Source: Bacteroidales bacterium (GTDB lineage: Bacteria; Bacteroidota; Bacteroidia; Bacteroidales; Bacteroidaceae). From it: DNA of 57,882 nt. The notes under the pieces were generated by a model, which saw only the letters and a program-made list of their open reading frames with translations, did not search any database and was not told the origin of the DNA. Position numbers and translations under genes: made by a program. The stretch is from positions 1 to 57,882 of the forward strand of contig SUXN01000015.1 of assembly GCA_015060965.1 (NCBI GenBank). The letters are read 5' to 3'. Shown here piece by piece: positions 38,096 to 47,420 of this stretch (the stretch's first letter is position 1; each line of letters begins with the position of its first letter).

Positions 38096-38120
38096 CTTTT
38101 TGTGTCAGTGCGCTTTTGCT

Positions 38121-39953
38121 TTATTTGTTGTAGAAATCAAAGTATGTTGTCTGTAGTATCGCCTGGGCTCTCCTGACTCTTTCTTTACCGCTGACCTCGT
38201 CGGTGTCGTGTATTATTTCACGGCTGTCAAGGTCATATACGGTGAACCCGGTAGTGTCTATCATTGAGATTCCGTTGTTGAAGCAGTGATAGGCAAACGG
38301 GGTCTTGTATTCAGGGCTGAGGACATTGCGGCTGAACGGGAATTCGTCTGCAGCAATACCCAATTGTGGCAATAGTGTCGCTACAAGGTCTGTCTGGTTG
38401 CATATTGTCTCAATGCGCTTGGGTTCCTTGATGGCGCCGCCGAGCATGAGCAACGGTATATGGTTGCGGTTGATGTCGCTTTGTGTTATGCCTTTTGGAT
38501 AGCCCACGACAGAGTGGTCGCTAATACATACAATTAATGTGTTGTTCCATCTGTCACTCTTTTTGAACCTGTCGATGAATTTGCCTAACTCCTCATCTGT
38601 GAAGGCAAAGGCATTTGCAATCTTGTCGTCTTTGATGCGGTTGTATGGTACTGTCCAAGGTTCGTGGCTGCTAAGTGTCAGGAATGTTATATGCCAAGGC
38701 TCGTTTCCTTGCTCCATTATAAGGTCATGGAGCCTGTTGAAAGTGATGTCATCGTTAGCTCCCCACTGGTGTGTGGTGCGTTCAGCCACGCTGAAATCAC
38801 TGTCGGCAAGTGCACGTTCATATCCTGTGGAGTAGAGATATCCCCTCATGTTGGTGAAGTTTATATCACCGCCGTATAGGAACGTGTTCTTGTATCCGGC
38901 CTTTGCAAGCGATGATGCAAGCGATGGTAGTTTCTGGCTTTTGACGGTGGATTTCATTACCGATGTCTTGGGGAACGACGGGTAGCCGCTGAGTGTGCAT
39001 ATGAGGCCTCTGTCTGTGCGGAAACTGTTGGCGTACAAGTTTGTGAAGAGAATGCCTTCTTTGGAGAGTCGGCTGAAATTGGGTGTTATTCCGCTCTGTC
39101 CGCCGAGTTCCTCTACAAGTTCGGCACTCAACCCCTCAAATATTATTGTGATGATGTTGGGGCGCTGTATGTTGAGCAATGTGTCGGCAACCTCATTGTC
39201 TGTGGGGTAGAGTGCTTCAAAGATGGCTTCACGCTCTTCGTTCCCGAAGAAAGCGTATTCTTTGGAGAAATTCTCAACCTTCATCGATGAGTAGATGAAG
39301 CTGAATGCAGGGTTTACCGCTGCATGGTTCAGTATTGCCTTGTCACTGAAATATACCGACCCGATGTTGTTGGTGGACTCAGATATTCCACCTCTGATTC
39401 CAATGAACATGATACCACCGGCCAATATGAACAACAGCAGGGCTATGATACGTTCCTTTATCCCGGTGAGGCGTGTAAAGCGTTCTGTGCTTACAGCCTT
39501 GAGCAGCTTGTAGACTCCGAAAGTTACCGATAAAAAGGCCAGAATAAGGAGGGCAAGATGCCAAACGGCAATGCTGGCAATGGCATTTGCCGGTGAATCG
39601 ATGTATGCCAGTACCGTTGCGTCGAGCTTGAACTCCCAATATGGATATAGTGTGGAGTCTGCAACAAATGCCAACACGATAGCAGTTGCAACGAAGATGT
39701 TGTAGCCCCTCAGGAATCCTTTAAGTGAAAAGTCTGCAAACAAGGTTGCAATAGTCAGCAACAGCGGTACTGTGGTGAAGTATCCTGCAACGGCAAGGTC
39801 GTGGGGCATGCCGTTGTATATTACTGCAAGATAGTCGGTTGCAGAGATGCTTTCGTCACCACCGTTCAATGCAAGAAAAATCAACTTGTAGATTATGAAC
39901 AGTGCAATCAAAGAGAAATAGTATCTAACTATAAACAGGGCCCTCTCTTTCAT
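38121..39953 (-). CDS. LtaS-like sulfatase-fold membrane enzyme, second paralogue
   Basis: A 610-residue paralogue of the neighbouring gene with the same plan: about five membrane helices then a periplasmic catalytic domain with IITIIFEGLSAELVEE, FRTDRGLICTLSGYPSF (probable nucleophile Thr), LTLSSHEPW and CISDHSVVG. ATG 39953 is preferred; a start at 40010 would overlap rnhA by 32 bases and add residues not in the family. The two proteins differ in the nucleophile (Thr here, Ser in the other), so they may act on different donors. Confidence 0.82.
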   Translation of the reverse strand: MKERALFIVRYYFSLIALFIIYKLIFLALNGGDESISATDYLAVIYNGMPHDLAVAGYFTTVPLLLTIATLFADFSLKGFLRGYNIFVATAIVLAFVADSTLYPYWEFKLDATVLAYIDSPANAIASIAVWHLALLILAFLSVTFGVYKLLKAVSTERFTRLTGIKERIIALLLFILAGGIMFIGIRGGISESTNNIGSVYFSDKAILNHAAVNPAFSFIYSSMKVENFSKEYAFFGNEEREAIFEALYPTDNEVADTLLNIQRPNIITIIFEGLSAELVEELGGQSGITPNFSRLSKEGILFTNLYANSFRTDRGLICTLSGYPSFPKTSVMKSTVKSQKLPSLASSLAKAGYKNTFLYGGDINFTNMRGYLYSTGYERALADSDFSVAERTTHQWGANDDITFNRLHDLIMEQGNEPWHITFLTLSSHEPWTVPYNRIKDDKIANAFAFTDEELGKFIDRFKKSDRWNNTLIVCISDHSVVGYPKGITQSDINRNHIPLLMLGGAIKEPKRIETICNQTDLVATLLPQLGIAADEFPFSRNVLSPEYKTPFAYHCFNNGISMIDTTGFTVYDLDSREIIHDTDEVSGKERVRRAQAILQTTYFDFYNK

Positions 39954-39978
39954 ATTCTGTATCGTGTTTTTTATACTG

Positions 39979-40605
39979 CTATTTTCGTCCGAAGTCTGCA
40001 GGTATTTCACCCCATTGGTCGGTCTCCCACTTCATGAGCTTCGTGGAGTAGCTGTTGTTCTTCAGCCACTTCTCGGCTCTCTCGATGTAGCCGAACAGCT
40101 CCTCGCTCTTTGCGTCACGGGGCAGCTTGGTCTTGCACTTTTTCTGTGCGACCCACAGCAGGGCATTGCGGCTGTCGGAGTATATCGGCATCTCTATCCC
40201 TTTCTGCTTCAGCAGTGCCAGGCCATGGACTATGGCAAGGAACTCGCCTATGTTGTTGGTGCCGAACATCGGGCCGAAGTGGAAAACCTCCTCACCGGTA
40301 GCGATGTACACACCACGGTATTCCATCATCCCTGGGTTTCCGCTGCAGGCCGCATCTACTGCAAGGGCGCCTTTTATCACCGTTGCCGGCAATGTGGCAG
40401 GGGTGCTCTTCTTTTCACTCTTTGCCTTGTTGCCGATGTAGTCATACGGTGATGAGGCATATGCCCTCTCGGCCTCGGCAAGAGTGCCGAACGACTTGTA
40501 AAGGGCCTGTTTCACTCCCTTTATCTGCGCCTCGCACTCCTCCCAAGTATTGTAGACACCGGGTGTTACTCCATTCCAGACTACGTAGTAGTGTCTCTTT
40601 GCCAT
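39979..40605 (-). CDS. rnhA: Ribonuclease HI with N-terminal viroplasmin-like domain
   Basis: A 208-residue protein. Residues 1-50 (KRHYYVVWNGVTPGVYNTW) form the small caulimovirus-viroplasmin/RNase H1-N domain that binds RNA-DNA hybrids. The rest is an RNase H fold with the catalytic acids in AVDAACSGNPG, NIGEFLAIVHG and PIYSDSRNALLW. It removes RNA from hybrids during replication and repair. It lies 8 bases after argS. The viroplasmin fusion is frequent in Bacteroidetes. Confidence 0.93.
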   Translation of the reverse strand: MAKRHYYVVWNGVTPGVYNTWEECEAQIKGVKQALYKSFGTLAEAERAYASSPYDYIGNKAKSEKKSTPATLPATVIKGALAVDAACSGNPGMMEYRGVYIATGEEVFHFGPMFGTNNIGEFLAIVHGLALLKQKGIEMPIYSDSRNALLWVAQKKCKTKLPRDAKSEELFGYIERAEKWLKNNSYSTKLMKWETDQWGEIPADFGRK

Positions 40606-40613
40606 AACGGGTA

Positions 40614-42407
40614 TTACATTCTCTCGGGCACGTCAATACCGAGGATGTTCATTGCGGTCTTTATCACCTTGCCCACGTTACGTGTAAGGAGAATACGGAA
40701 TGCCTTCACGCTCTCGTTCTCCTCGCGCAGGATGCTGTAGTCATGGTAGAACTGGTTGTACTCCTTTGCAAGGTCATATGTGTAGTTGGCAATGCCCGAT
40801 GGAGAGTAGTCTGTTCCGGCCTGCTTAATTATTGCAGGGAACTCGTTGAGCATACGGATGATGGCGCACTCCTTCTCGCTGATGCTCTCGGGCGCATTTG
40901 CGTTGTCGACGTTTACACCGGCCTCGGCAGCCTTGCGCTCGATTGAGCGTGTACGTGCATAGGTGTACTGTATGAACGGGCCTGTGTTGCCGTTGAAGTC
41001 AATCGACTCTTTGGGGTTGAAGAGCATGTTCTTGCGTGCGTCCACCTTGAGCATGAAATATTTTAGGGCGCCCAGGCCTATGATGCGGTTGATCTCGGCC
41101 TTCTCCTCTGATGTGAGGTCATTGAGTTTGCCGCCCAATTCCTCCGATGTCTCGCGGGCTGTGTTTATCATCTCGTCCATAAGGTCGTCTGCATCTACAA
41201 CTGTACCCTCGCGGCTTTTCATCTTGCCTTCGGGTAGCTCTACCATGCCGTAAGAGAAGTGTACAAGGCCCTTGCCCCAAGAGAATCCCAGACGGTCGAG
41301 CAGCAACGAGAGTACCTGGAAATGGTAGTTCTGCTCGTTGCCTACCACATACACCATCTTGTCGATGGGGTAGTCGCGGAAGCGTAGCTGTGCTGTTCCG
41401 ATATCCTGTGTCATATATACCGATGTGCCGTCGCTGCGCAGCAACAGCTTCTCGTCGAGTCCTTCGTTGGTGAGGTCGGCCCATACTGAGCCGTTCTCCT
41501 TACGGTAGAAGAGCCCCTTCTCAAGTCCCTCAAGCACAGTCTCTTTGCCCACGAGGTAAGTGTCGCTCTCGTAGTAAATCTTGTCGAAATCCACGCCCAG
41601 GCGCTTGTAGGTCTCGTCGAAGCCCTCGTATACCCAGTTGTTCATCTTCTCCCAGAGTGCGCGCACCTCCTTGTCGCCGGCCTCCCATTTTACGAGCATC
41701 TCGCGTGCCTCAGCCATCAGCGGTGATGCTGCTTCGGCCTCCTCCTTGCTCATGCCTTTCTCCATCAGCTCGGCGAGTTCTGCTTTGTAGTGCTTGTCGA
41801 ACGCAACGTAGTAGTCGCCGATGAGGTGATCGCCTTTCTTGCCGACGCTCTCAGGTGTAGCACCTTCTCCCCACTTCTGCCATGCAAGCATTGACTTGCA
41901 GATGTGTATACCGCGGTCATTGACAATGTTTGTCTTTACCACACGGTTACCGTTGGCAGCAATGATGTTGGAGAGGGCATATCCGAGGAGATTGTTGCGG
42001 ATGTGGCCCAGGTGGAGCGGTTTGTTGGTGTTCGGTGACGAGTACTCTACCATTACGAGGGGAGAATCTGCTGTAGCCTCAACTGTACCCCATTTTTCTG
42101 TCTTGTCTATTGTGGTGAGCAGGTCAATCCAATAGTTTGTAGATATTGAAAGGTTCAGAAAACCCTTTACCACGTTGAATGCCGATACTACAGGCTGGTT
42201 TGCCTTGAGGAACTCGCCGATTTCCTGCGCTGTCTCCTCGGGGCGTTTCTTTGAGAGGGCGAGGAACGGGAATACCACAAGGGTGAAATCTCCCTCGAAC
42301 TCTTTACGGGTTTTCTGCAACTGAATCTTCTCTGCGTTGAAGTCTGCGCCGTAAAGGCTCTTTATCGCCTCAACGACACTCTGTACCAATCTTGTTTCAA
42401 TACTCAT
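40614..42407 (-). CDS. argS: Arginyl-tRNA synthetase
   Basis: A 597-residue class I synthetase that charges tRNA-Arg. The HIGH motif is in SSPNTNKPLHLGHIRNN, the KMSKS-like loop is GKMKSREGTVVDADDLMD, and the N-terminal Add-1 and C-terminal DALR anticodon-binding regions are complete. ATG 42407 (MSIETRLVQSVVEA) is the family start; the frame upstream is open to 42569 but crosses the promoter. It heads a minus-strand operon with rnhA, two LtaS-like genes and a radical SAM gene. Confidence 0.95.
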   Translation of the reverse strand: MSIETRLVQSVVEAIKSLYGADFNAEKIQLQKTRKEFEGDFTLVVFPFLALSKKRPEETAQEIGEFLKANQPVVSAFNVVKGFLNLSISTNYWIDLLTTIDKTEKWGTVEATADSPLVMVEYSSPNTNKPLHLGHIRNNLLGYALSNIIAANGNRVVKTNIVNDRGIHICKSMLAWQKWGEGATPESVGKKGDHLIGDYYVAFDKHYKAELAELMEKGMSKEEAEAASPLMAEAREMLVKWEAGDKEVRALWEKMNNWVYEGFDETYKRLGVDFDKIYYESDTYLVGKETVLEGLEKGLFYRKENGSVWADLTNEGLDEKLLLRSDGTSVYMTQDIGTAQLRFRDYPIDKMVYVVGNEQNYHFQVLSLLLDRLGFSWGKGLVHFSYGMVELPEGKMKSREGTVVDADDLMDEMINTARETSEELGGKLNDLTSEEKAEINRIIGLGALKYFMLKVDARKNMLFNPKESIDFNGNTGPFIQYTYARTRSIERKAAEAGVNVDNANAPESISEKECAIIRMLNEFPAIIKQAGTDYSPSGIANYTYDLAKEYNQFYHDYSILREENESVKAFRILLTRNVGKVIKTAMNILGIDVPERM

Positions 42408-42465
42408 ATCTTTCTGTTTTTTGTTTTTCGGTCCCGTGCGCGCATAGCGCGTGTGTTTATCTTTG

Positions 42466-42496
42466 CAAAGATAGTGCAAGACGGGGGCAGTACAAA
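42466..42496 (-). promoter_or_regulatory. argS promoter, full Bacteroides consensus
   Basis: On the minus strand TTTG (complement of 42493-42496), exactly 19 bases, then TATCTTTG (complement of 42466-42473). The -7 box is half of a 16-bp perfect palindrome (42458-42473). The predicted leader of about 50 bases contains a small GC hairpin (CGCGC/GCGCG). Confidence 0.85.
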
Positions 42497-42653
42497 ATAA
42501 ACAGGCCGTTTTTTGTTTTGCTTTCCTCTCTGAATCGCTTGTAATACGTGCTCCCGGCCAGTCGGGCACTCCTTTTGCAGCCGAAAGTGTTTATAAAATT
42601 TAAATAAACTCTTTTAGTGGCAATTCGCGGATGCCCGAACCGTAATATTGTAT

Positions 42654-42661
42654 TATCTTTG
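42654..42661 (+). promoter_or_regulatory. -7 promoter box of the rhomboid operon
   Basis: TATCTTTG fits TAnnTTTG and lies 32 bases before ATG 42694. A -33 TTTG is not seen at the right spacing. Confidence 0.45.
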
Positions 42662-42693
42662 CCCGCATAAGAATCAAAGCATAAAGAATCCGT

Positions 42694-43422
42694 ATGAATG
42701 GAATACCTACAATAACCAAGAACCTGCTGGCGATAAATGTGCTGATGTTTCTGGCACTTTTTGTCGCGGAGAGGCATGGCATTGACCTTAATGCAATACT
42801 CGGGCTGCATCTATTCATGTCAGAAGATTTCCAGCCCTATCAGCTTGTGACATATATGTTCATGCACGGCAGTATCACTCACCTCTTCTTCAATATGTTT
42901 GCCTTGTATATGTTCGGCAGAACATTGGAATATATGTGGGGTCCAAAACGTTTTCTCGTCTATTATCTTGTTGCAGGTGTCGGTGCTGCGCTTGTGCAGG
43001 AAGCTGTATGTATCGCACGTTACAATGCTATGGTCTCCAATATGTCTCCTCAGGACGTGGAGCTTGTACTTATGTATGGACTTGACGCATTGCACCAGGG
43101 AAAGAATTTCATTGATCCCTCGTTGGGGGCACTTAATTTGGTGCTCAACTCAACCACAGTGGGTGCCTCGGGTGCAATATATGCAATCCTGCTCGGGTTC
43201 GGTATGCTTTTCCCGAATGAACAGATGTTTGTGTTCCCTATCCCGTTCCCGATACGTGCGAAATATTTTGTTCTCGGATATGCAGTGATAGAGCTTTATC
43301 TGGGAGTGTCGGGTACAGCCGACGGTGTTGCCCATTTTGCCCATTTGGGTGGAATGCTCTTCGGTCTTCTATTGATACTTTATTGGCGTAAAAGAGGTAG
43401 AATCAGTGGTCCTTATGTTTGA
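42694..43422 (+). CDS. Rhomboid-family intramembrane serine protease, first copy
   Basis: A 242-residue protein with six or seven membrane helices. The catalytic serine is Ser159 in VGASGAIYAI, the histidine His217 in HFAHLGGMLFG, and the helix 2 motif is MHGSITHLFFNMFALYMFG. Rhomboids cut membrane proteins inside or near the bilayer; the substrate is unknown. The insertion between helices 3 and 4 (about 105-150) is longer than in the second copy. It overlaps the next rhomboid gene by 8 bases. Confidence 0.92.
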   Translation: MNGIPTITKNLLAINVLMFLALFVAERHGIDLNAILGLHLFMSEDFQPYQLVTYMFMHGSITHLFFNMFALYMFGRTLEYMWGPKRFLVYYLVAGVGAALVQEAVCIARYNAMVSNMSPQDVELVLMYGLDALHQGKNFIDPSLGALNLVLNSTTVGASGAIYAILLGFGMLFPNEQMFVFPIPFPIRAKYFVLGYAVIELYLGVSGTADGVAHFAHLGGMLFGLLLILYWRKRGRISGPYV

Positions 43423-44311
43423 GAATCTGTATAAAAAATATCAGGGTGCTGACGTTGTCGGGAAATTTATTTTTGTCAACGTCGCGTTATATGTTTTGCT
43501 CCTTTTTATCGGGGTTTTTTCGGTGCTTTTCAATGCCGGCACGCTGTCGGCCGATGTGCTCTCGTTTGTTGAACTTCCGGCTTCATTGGAGCTGCTGCTC
43601 GTGCGTCCGTGGACGGTGTTCACCTATATGTTCATACATGCCGGTCTATGGCATATCCTGTGGAATATGTTCGCACTGTATTTCTTCGGCAGAATATTCC
43701 TGAATTTTTATTCGGTGCGGCACTTTGTGGGAATTTACATCCTCGGTGGTCTTTTCGGAGCACTCTTCTTTGTGCTTGCCTACAACCTGTTCCCTTACTT
43801 TGGACCTTATCTGCCGTTTTCGCGTCTGGTGGGTGCCTCGGCGGCGGTGCTTGCAATAGTGGTTGCGGCAGCAGTCCGCAGTCCGCAGTACAGGATAAAC
43901 CTCATGTTTGTGGGCAGCGTGAAACTTTCCACATTCGCTTTGGTAGTAGTTGCAATGTCGTTCCTGATGCTGTCGGGTGAGAATGCGGGCGGTAATTTCG
44001 CACATCTGGGTGGCGCCTTTGCCGGCTGGCTCGTTGCAGATATGCTAAACAAGGGAAAGGACCTGACCCTGGTGGTCAACGGGCCGATAGATTGGATGAG
44101 TTCCCTTCTTACACGTCTGCGTACTCCACGCAAGAAAAAAACGAAATACACATATACCCGTGGAGGCAGGAGCGCCGACTATGAATATAATGCACGTAAA
44201 AAGGCCGATGAGGCCGAGGTGGACAGGATTCTCGAGAAGGTGAAGAAGGGCGGTTATGCCTCGTTGAGCGAGGAAGAGAAGAGGCGTCTCTTCGAGGCTT
44301 CGTCAAAATGA
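43415..44311 (+). CDS. Rhomboid-family protease with DUF6576 tail, second copy
   Basis: A 298-residue protein. The serine is Ser142 in VGASAAVLAI, where the usual GxSG glycine after serine is Ala, and the histidine is His197 in NFAHLGGAF. Helix 2 reads FIHAGLWHILWNMFALYF. After the last helix a cytoplasmic basic region and an acidic C-terminal helical tail (EAEVDRILEKVKKGGYASLS) match DUF6576, found behind Bacteroidetes rhomboids. ATG 43415 is preferred over a GTG at 43406. A strong terminator follows after 18 bases. Confidence 0.9.
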   Translation: MFENLYKKYQGADVVGKFIFVNVALYVLLLFIGVFSVLFNAGTLSADVLSFVELPASLELLLVRPWTVFTYMFIHAGLWHILWNMFALYFFGRIFLNFYSVRHFVGIYILGGLFGALFFVLAYNLFPYFGPYLPFSRLVGASAAVLAIVVAAAVRSPQYRINLMFVGSVKLSTFALVVVAMSFLMLSGENAGGNFAHLGGAFAGWLVADMLNKGKDLTLVVNGPIDWMSSLLTRLRTPRKKKTKYTYTRGGRSADYEYNARKKADEAEVDRILEKVKKGGYASLSEEEKRRLFEASSK

Positions 44312-44329
44312 GGGTGTGTGTATCGTGTC

Positions 44330-44375
44330 AAAAGCGGACAAAAGTTGTTTGATAAAGCGGCTTTTGTCCGCTTTT
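44330..44375 (+). terminator. Intrinsic terminator after rhomboid operon
   Basis: A perfect 15-bp stem pairs 44330-44344 (AAAAGCGGACAAAAG) with 44361-44375, loop of 16; the right arm itself ends in TTTT. Confidence 0.85.
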
Positions 44376-44431
44376 ATACCTTTAAAATAAAGAATTTTGA
44401 CGAAATCCCTCTTCTTTTAAGAAAAAAGCGC

Positions 44432-44439
44432 TATATTTG
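44432..44439 (+). promoter_or_regulatory. -7 promoter box of secDF
   Basis: TATATTTG, an exact TAnnTTTG match, 48 bases before ATG 44488. No TTTG at -33 spacing. Confidence 0.55.
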
Positions 44440-44487
44440 CGCGATTTTATATTAAGGAACAATAAATCACATAAAAATTTATAAACA

Positions 44488-47304
44488 ATGCAGAACAAAG
44501 GATTTGTAAAAGTTTTTGCGGTACTCCTGACTTTGGTGTGTCTGTTCTACATGTCATTCTCGGTTGTTACAAGCAACCATATGGGAAAGGCTGATCAGGA
44601 CCCTCTGGGTCAGCAGCACTATCTGGATTCCATGAAGAACGAGAAAGTTTGGTTGGGATACACATTGAAGGAGTGCCAGGAATTGGAGATTGGTTTGGGT
44701 CTTGACCTCAAGGGCGGTATGAGCGTCACTATGGAGGTTTCAGTTCCCGATGTTGTCATGACTCTTGCCGGCGGCAACAAGGAGAATGTGGCTTTCAAGG
44801 CTGCTTTCGAGGCTGCACGCGAGGAGACAAAGGCTGACGGTGACTTTATCGCAGCGCTCATCAAACACTACAATGCACAGGATGCAGGCAACGTTGCAGT
44901 AATCTTCTCTACAGAGCAGATGAACGGTAAGGTAAACATGCAGTCAACAGATGAGGAGGTTGCTACAGCTCTTGCAGCTGAGGTACAGGCTTCTTTGGAC
45001 AACTCATTCAACGTATTGCGTACACGTATCGACCGTTTCGGCGTCGTTCAGCCTAATATCCAGGCAGTAGAGGGCGGCCGTGGCCGTATCCTCATCGAGC
45101 TTCCGGGTGTTACTGACAAGGACCGCGTTGAGAGACTCTTGCAGGGTTCAGCGAACTTGCAGTTCTGGGAGACATACAACGCTGCCGAGATTGCAACAGA
45201 TGTACTTCCTGCACTCAATGAGTTGAATACAAACCTCGCAACAGAGGAGAACGAGGCTCCTTTGTTCTCTGTCTTCCAGCTCCAGCAGGGTGCAAACGCT
45301 ATTGTGGGTTATGCTCAGGCTAAGGATACAGCTGTTGTCAACAGCATTCTTGCCGGTGCATACGCTGACGGTACTTTCATGAAGGAGGATATCCGTTTCT
45401 CATGGGGTGTTTCTGCAGCTGACGGCATGTCAATCTTCGAGCTCTATGCTTTGAAGACCGGTTACAACGGTGCTGCATCTTTGGAGGGCAACGTTATTGA
45501 CGATGCAAAGGCTGAGTTCTCGCAGAGTGGCTCTCCTTGTGTGACAATGAAGATGACCGCTGATGCAGCCCGTACTTGGGCACAGCTCACAAAGGCAAAT
45601 ATCAATAACGCTATTGCCATTGTTCTTGACAATGCTGTATACAGCGCACCTAACGTAAGTAATGAGATTACCGGTGGCCGTTCAGAGATTACAGGTAACT
45701 TCACAATCGAGCAGACACAGGACTTGGCTAACGTGCTCCGTTCTGGTAAACTCTCTGCTCCTATGGGTATTGTCGACAGCTATGTTGTAGGTCCTACACT
45801 CGGTGAGCAGTCAATCAAGCAGGGTCTCGTTTCATTCGTTGTGGCATTTGTACTCCTTATGGTTTACATGTGCGCGATGTACGGTGTTATCCCGGGTTCA
45901 GTTGCAAACCTTGCACTTTTCTTGAACCTCTTCTTTACATTGGGTATCCTCGCTTCGTTCCAGGCTGCACTCACAATGTCTGGTATTGCCGGTATCGTGC
46001 TTACCTTGGGTATGGCTGTCGATGCAAACGTGCTCATCTATGAGCGTGCGAAGGAGGAGCTCCGTGCAGGCAAGAACGTTCGTCTTGCGCTTGCTGACGG
46101 TTACAGGAATGCATTCTCTGCAATCTTCGACTCTAACTTCACATCAATCATAACCGGTGTTATCCTGTTCTACTTCGGTACAGGTCCTATCAAGGGATTT
46201 GCTACAACACTTATCATCGGTCTTCTCTGTTCATTCTTTACAGCCGTGTTCGTTACACGTGTAATCTATGACTACTTCATGAGCCGTGACAAGTGGTTGA
46301 ACCTTACTTTCACAACAAAGGTTTCTGAGAAGATGATGAGAGATACAAAGTACGATTTCATCGGCTCTGCAAAGATGAGCGGTATCGTGTTTACTGTACT
46401 TTCAGTGTTGATGATAGGTTCATTTGCCTTGAGAGGCTTGCAGCAGAGCATCGACTTCACCGGTGGACGCAACTTTGTTGTGCAGTTCGAGCAGGAGGTT
46501 GAGCCAGAGCAGGTACGTGACCTCTTGAAGACAAAGATTACAAATGACAATGTACAGGCAATCGCTTTGGGTACTGACGGCAATACTATCCGTATCTCTA
46601 CAAACTATATGATTGAGGATACAGATAAGAATGCTGACCGTCAGATCGAGGTATTCCTCTATGAGGCGTTTGTCGAGGGTGGTCTCATTGATCCTGCAAG
46701 AGTAAGCCTTGAGACATTCCGTGATATCGAGAACAGAGACGGTGGTTCAATCATCAGCTCTCAGAAGGTTGGTCCAAGTATTGCAGCTGACATCCGTGAA
46801 GGTGCGATTATCTCTGTGATCCTTGCGCTTATCGCAATCTTCCTGTACATCCTCGTACGTTTCCGTAACGTGGCATTCAGTATCGGTTCAATCTTTGCGT
46901 TGGCAATCGACGTGTTGATGATTATGGGCTGCTACTCACTGCTCTACGGTATTCTCCCGATGTCACTCGAGGCTGACCAGACATTCATCGGTGCAATCCT
47001 TACAGCTATCGGTTACTCAATCAATGACAAGGTGGTTGTATTCGACCGTATCCGTGAGTTCTCGGGTCTCTATCCAAAGCGTGACAAGCGTGAGTTGTTC
47101 AACCTCTCATTGAACACAACCCTCGCACGTACAATCAATACTTCGGTAAGTACATTGATCGTGTTGCTCTGTATCTTCATCCTTGGTGGTGACAGCATCC
47201 GCAGCTTCTCATTCGCAATGATTCTCGGTGTTGTATTCGGTACACTCTCTTCATTGTTCATCGCTGCTCCTGTTGCTCTCAAGTTCTTGACAAGAAAGAA
47301 GTAA
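44488..47304 (+). CDS. secDF: Fused SecD-SecF protein translocase subunit
   Basis: A 938-residue membrane protein with 12 predicted helices and two large periplasmic parts. The SecD half has LDLKGGMSVTMEV near the first helix and GMAVDANVLIYERAKEELRAG in the helix pair; the SecF half has SIDFTGGRNFVVQF and a second GYSINDKVVVFDRIRE. SecDF uses the proton gradient to finish export of Sec substrates into the periplasm, which all the signal-peptide proteins here need. The fusion, with both halves complete, is usual in Bacteroidetes. It is monocistronic, between two terminators. Confidence 0.96.
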   Translation: MQNKGFVKVFAVLLTLVCLFYMSFSVVTSNHMGKADQDPLGQQHYLDSMKNEKVWLGYTLKECQELEIGLGLDLKGGMSVTMEVSVPDVVMTLAGGNKENVAFKAAFEAAREETKADGDFIAALIKHYNAQDAGNVAVIFSTEQMNGKVNMQSTDEEVATALAAEVQASLDNSFNVLRTRIDRFGVVQPNIQAVEGGRGRILIELPGVTDKDRVERLLQGSANLQFWETYNAAEIATDVLPALNELNTNLATEENEAPLFSVFQLQQGANAIVGYAQAKDTAVVNSILAGAYADGTFMKEDIRFSWGVSAADGMSIFELYALKTGYNGAASLEGNVIDDAKAEFSQSGSPCVTMKMTADAARTWAQLTKANINNAIAIVLDNAVYSAPNVSNEITGGRSEITGNFTIEQTQDLANVLRSGKLSAPMGIVDSYVVGPTLGEQSIKQGLVSFVVAFVLLMVYMCAMYGVIPGSVANLALFLNLFFTLGILASFQAALTMSGIAGIVLTLGMAVDANVLIYERAKEELRAGKNVRLALADGYRNAFSAIFDSNFTSIITGVILFYFGTGPIKGFATTLIIGLLCSFFTAVFVTRVIYDYFMSRDKWLNLTFTTKVSEKMMRDTKYDFIGSAKMSGIVFTVLSVLMIGSFALRGLQQSIDFTGGRNFVVQFEQEVEPEQVRDLLKTKITNDNVQAIALGTDGNTIRISTNYMIEDTDKNADRQIEVFLYEAFVEGGLIDPARVSLETFRDIENRDGGSIISSQKVGPSIAADIREGAIISVILALIAIFLYILVRFRNVAFSIGSIFALAIDVLMIMGCYSLLYGILPMSLEADQTFIGAILTAIGYSINDKVVVFDRIREFSGLYPKRDKRELFNLSLNTTLARTINTSVSTLIVLLCIFILGGDSIRSFSFAMILGVVFGTLSSLFIAAPVALKFLTRKK

Positions 47305-47321
47305 TCAGGTATTAAAATAAG

Positions 47322-47358
47322 AAATGACCCATACCGCCAAGGTGTGGGTCATTTTGTT
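47322..47358 (+). terminator. Intrinsic terminator after secDF
   Basis: AAATGACCCATACC pairs with GGTGTGGGTCATTT (one G-U pair) with a 5-base loop and a T-rich tail. It lies between convergent genes. Confidence 0.85.
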
Positions 47359-47420
47359 TCTGTGATATTCATGAGCATTTTTGCCTTTGTACCTGCAATC
47401 TTGTCTACATCCAATGCCTG

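Noticed and set aside
42408..42569. N-terminal extension of argS
   Set aside because: It crosses the consensus argS promoter and adds cysteine-rich residues not in the family.
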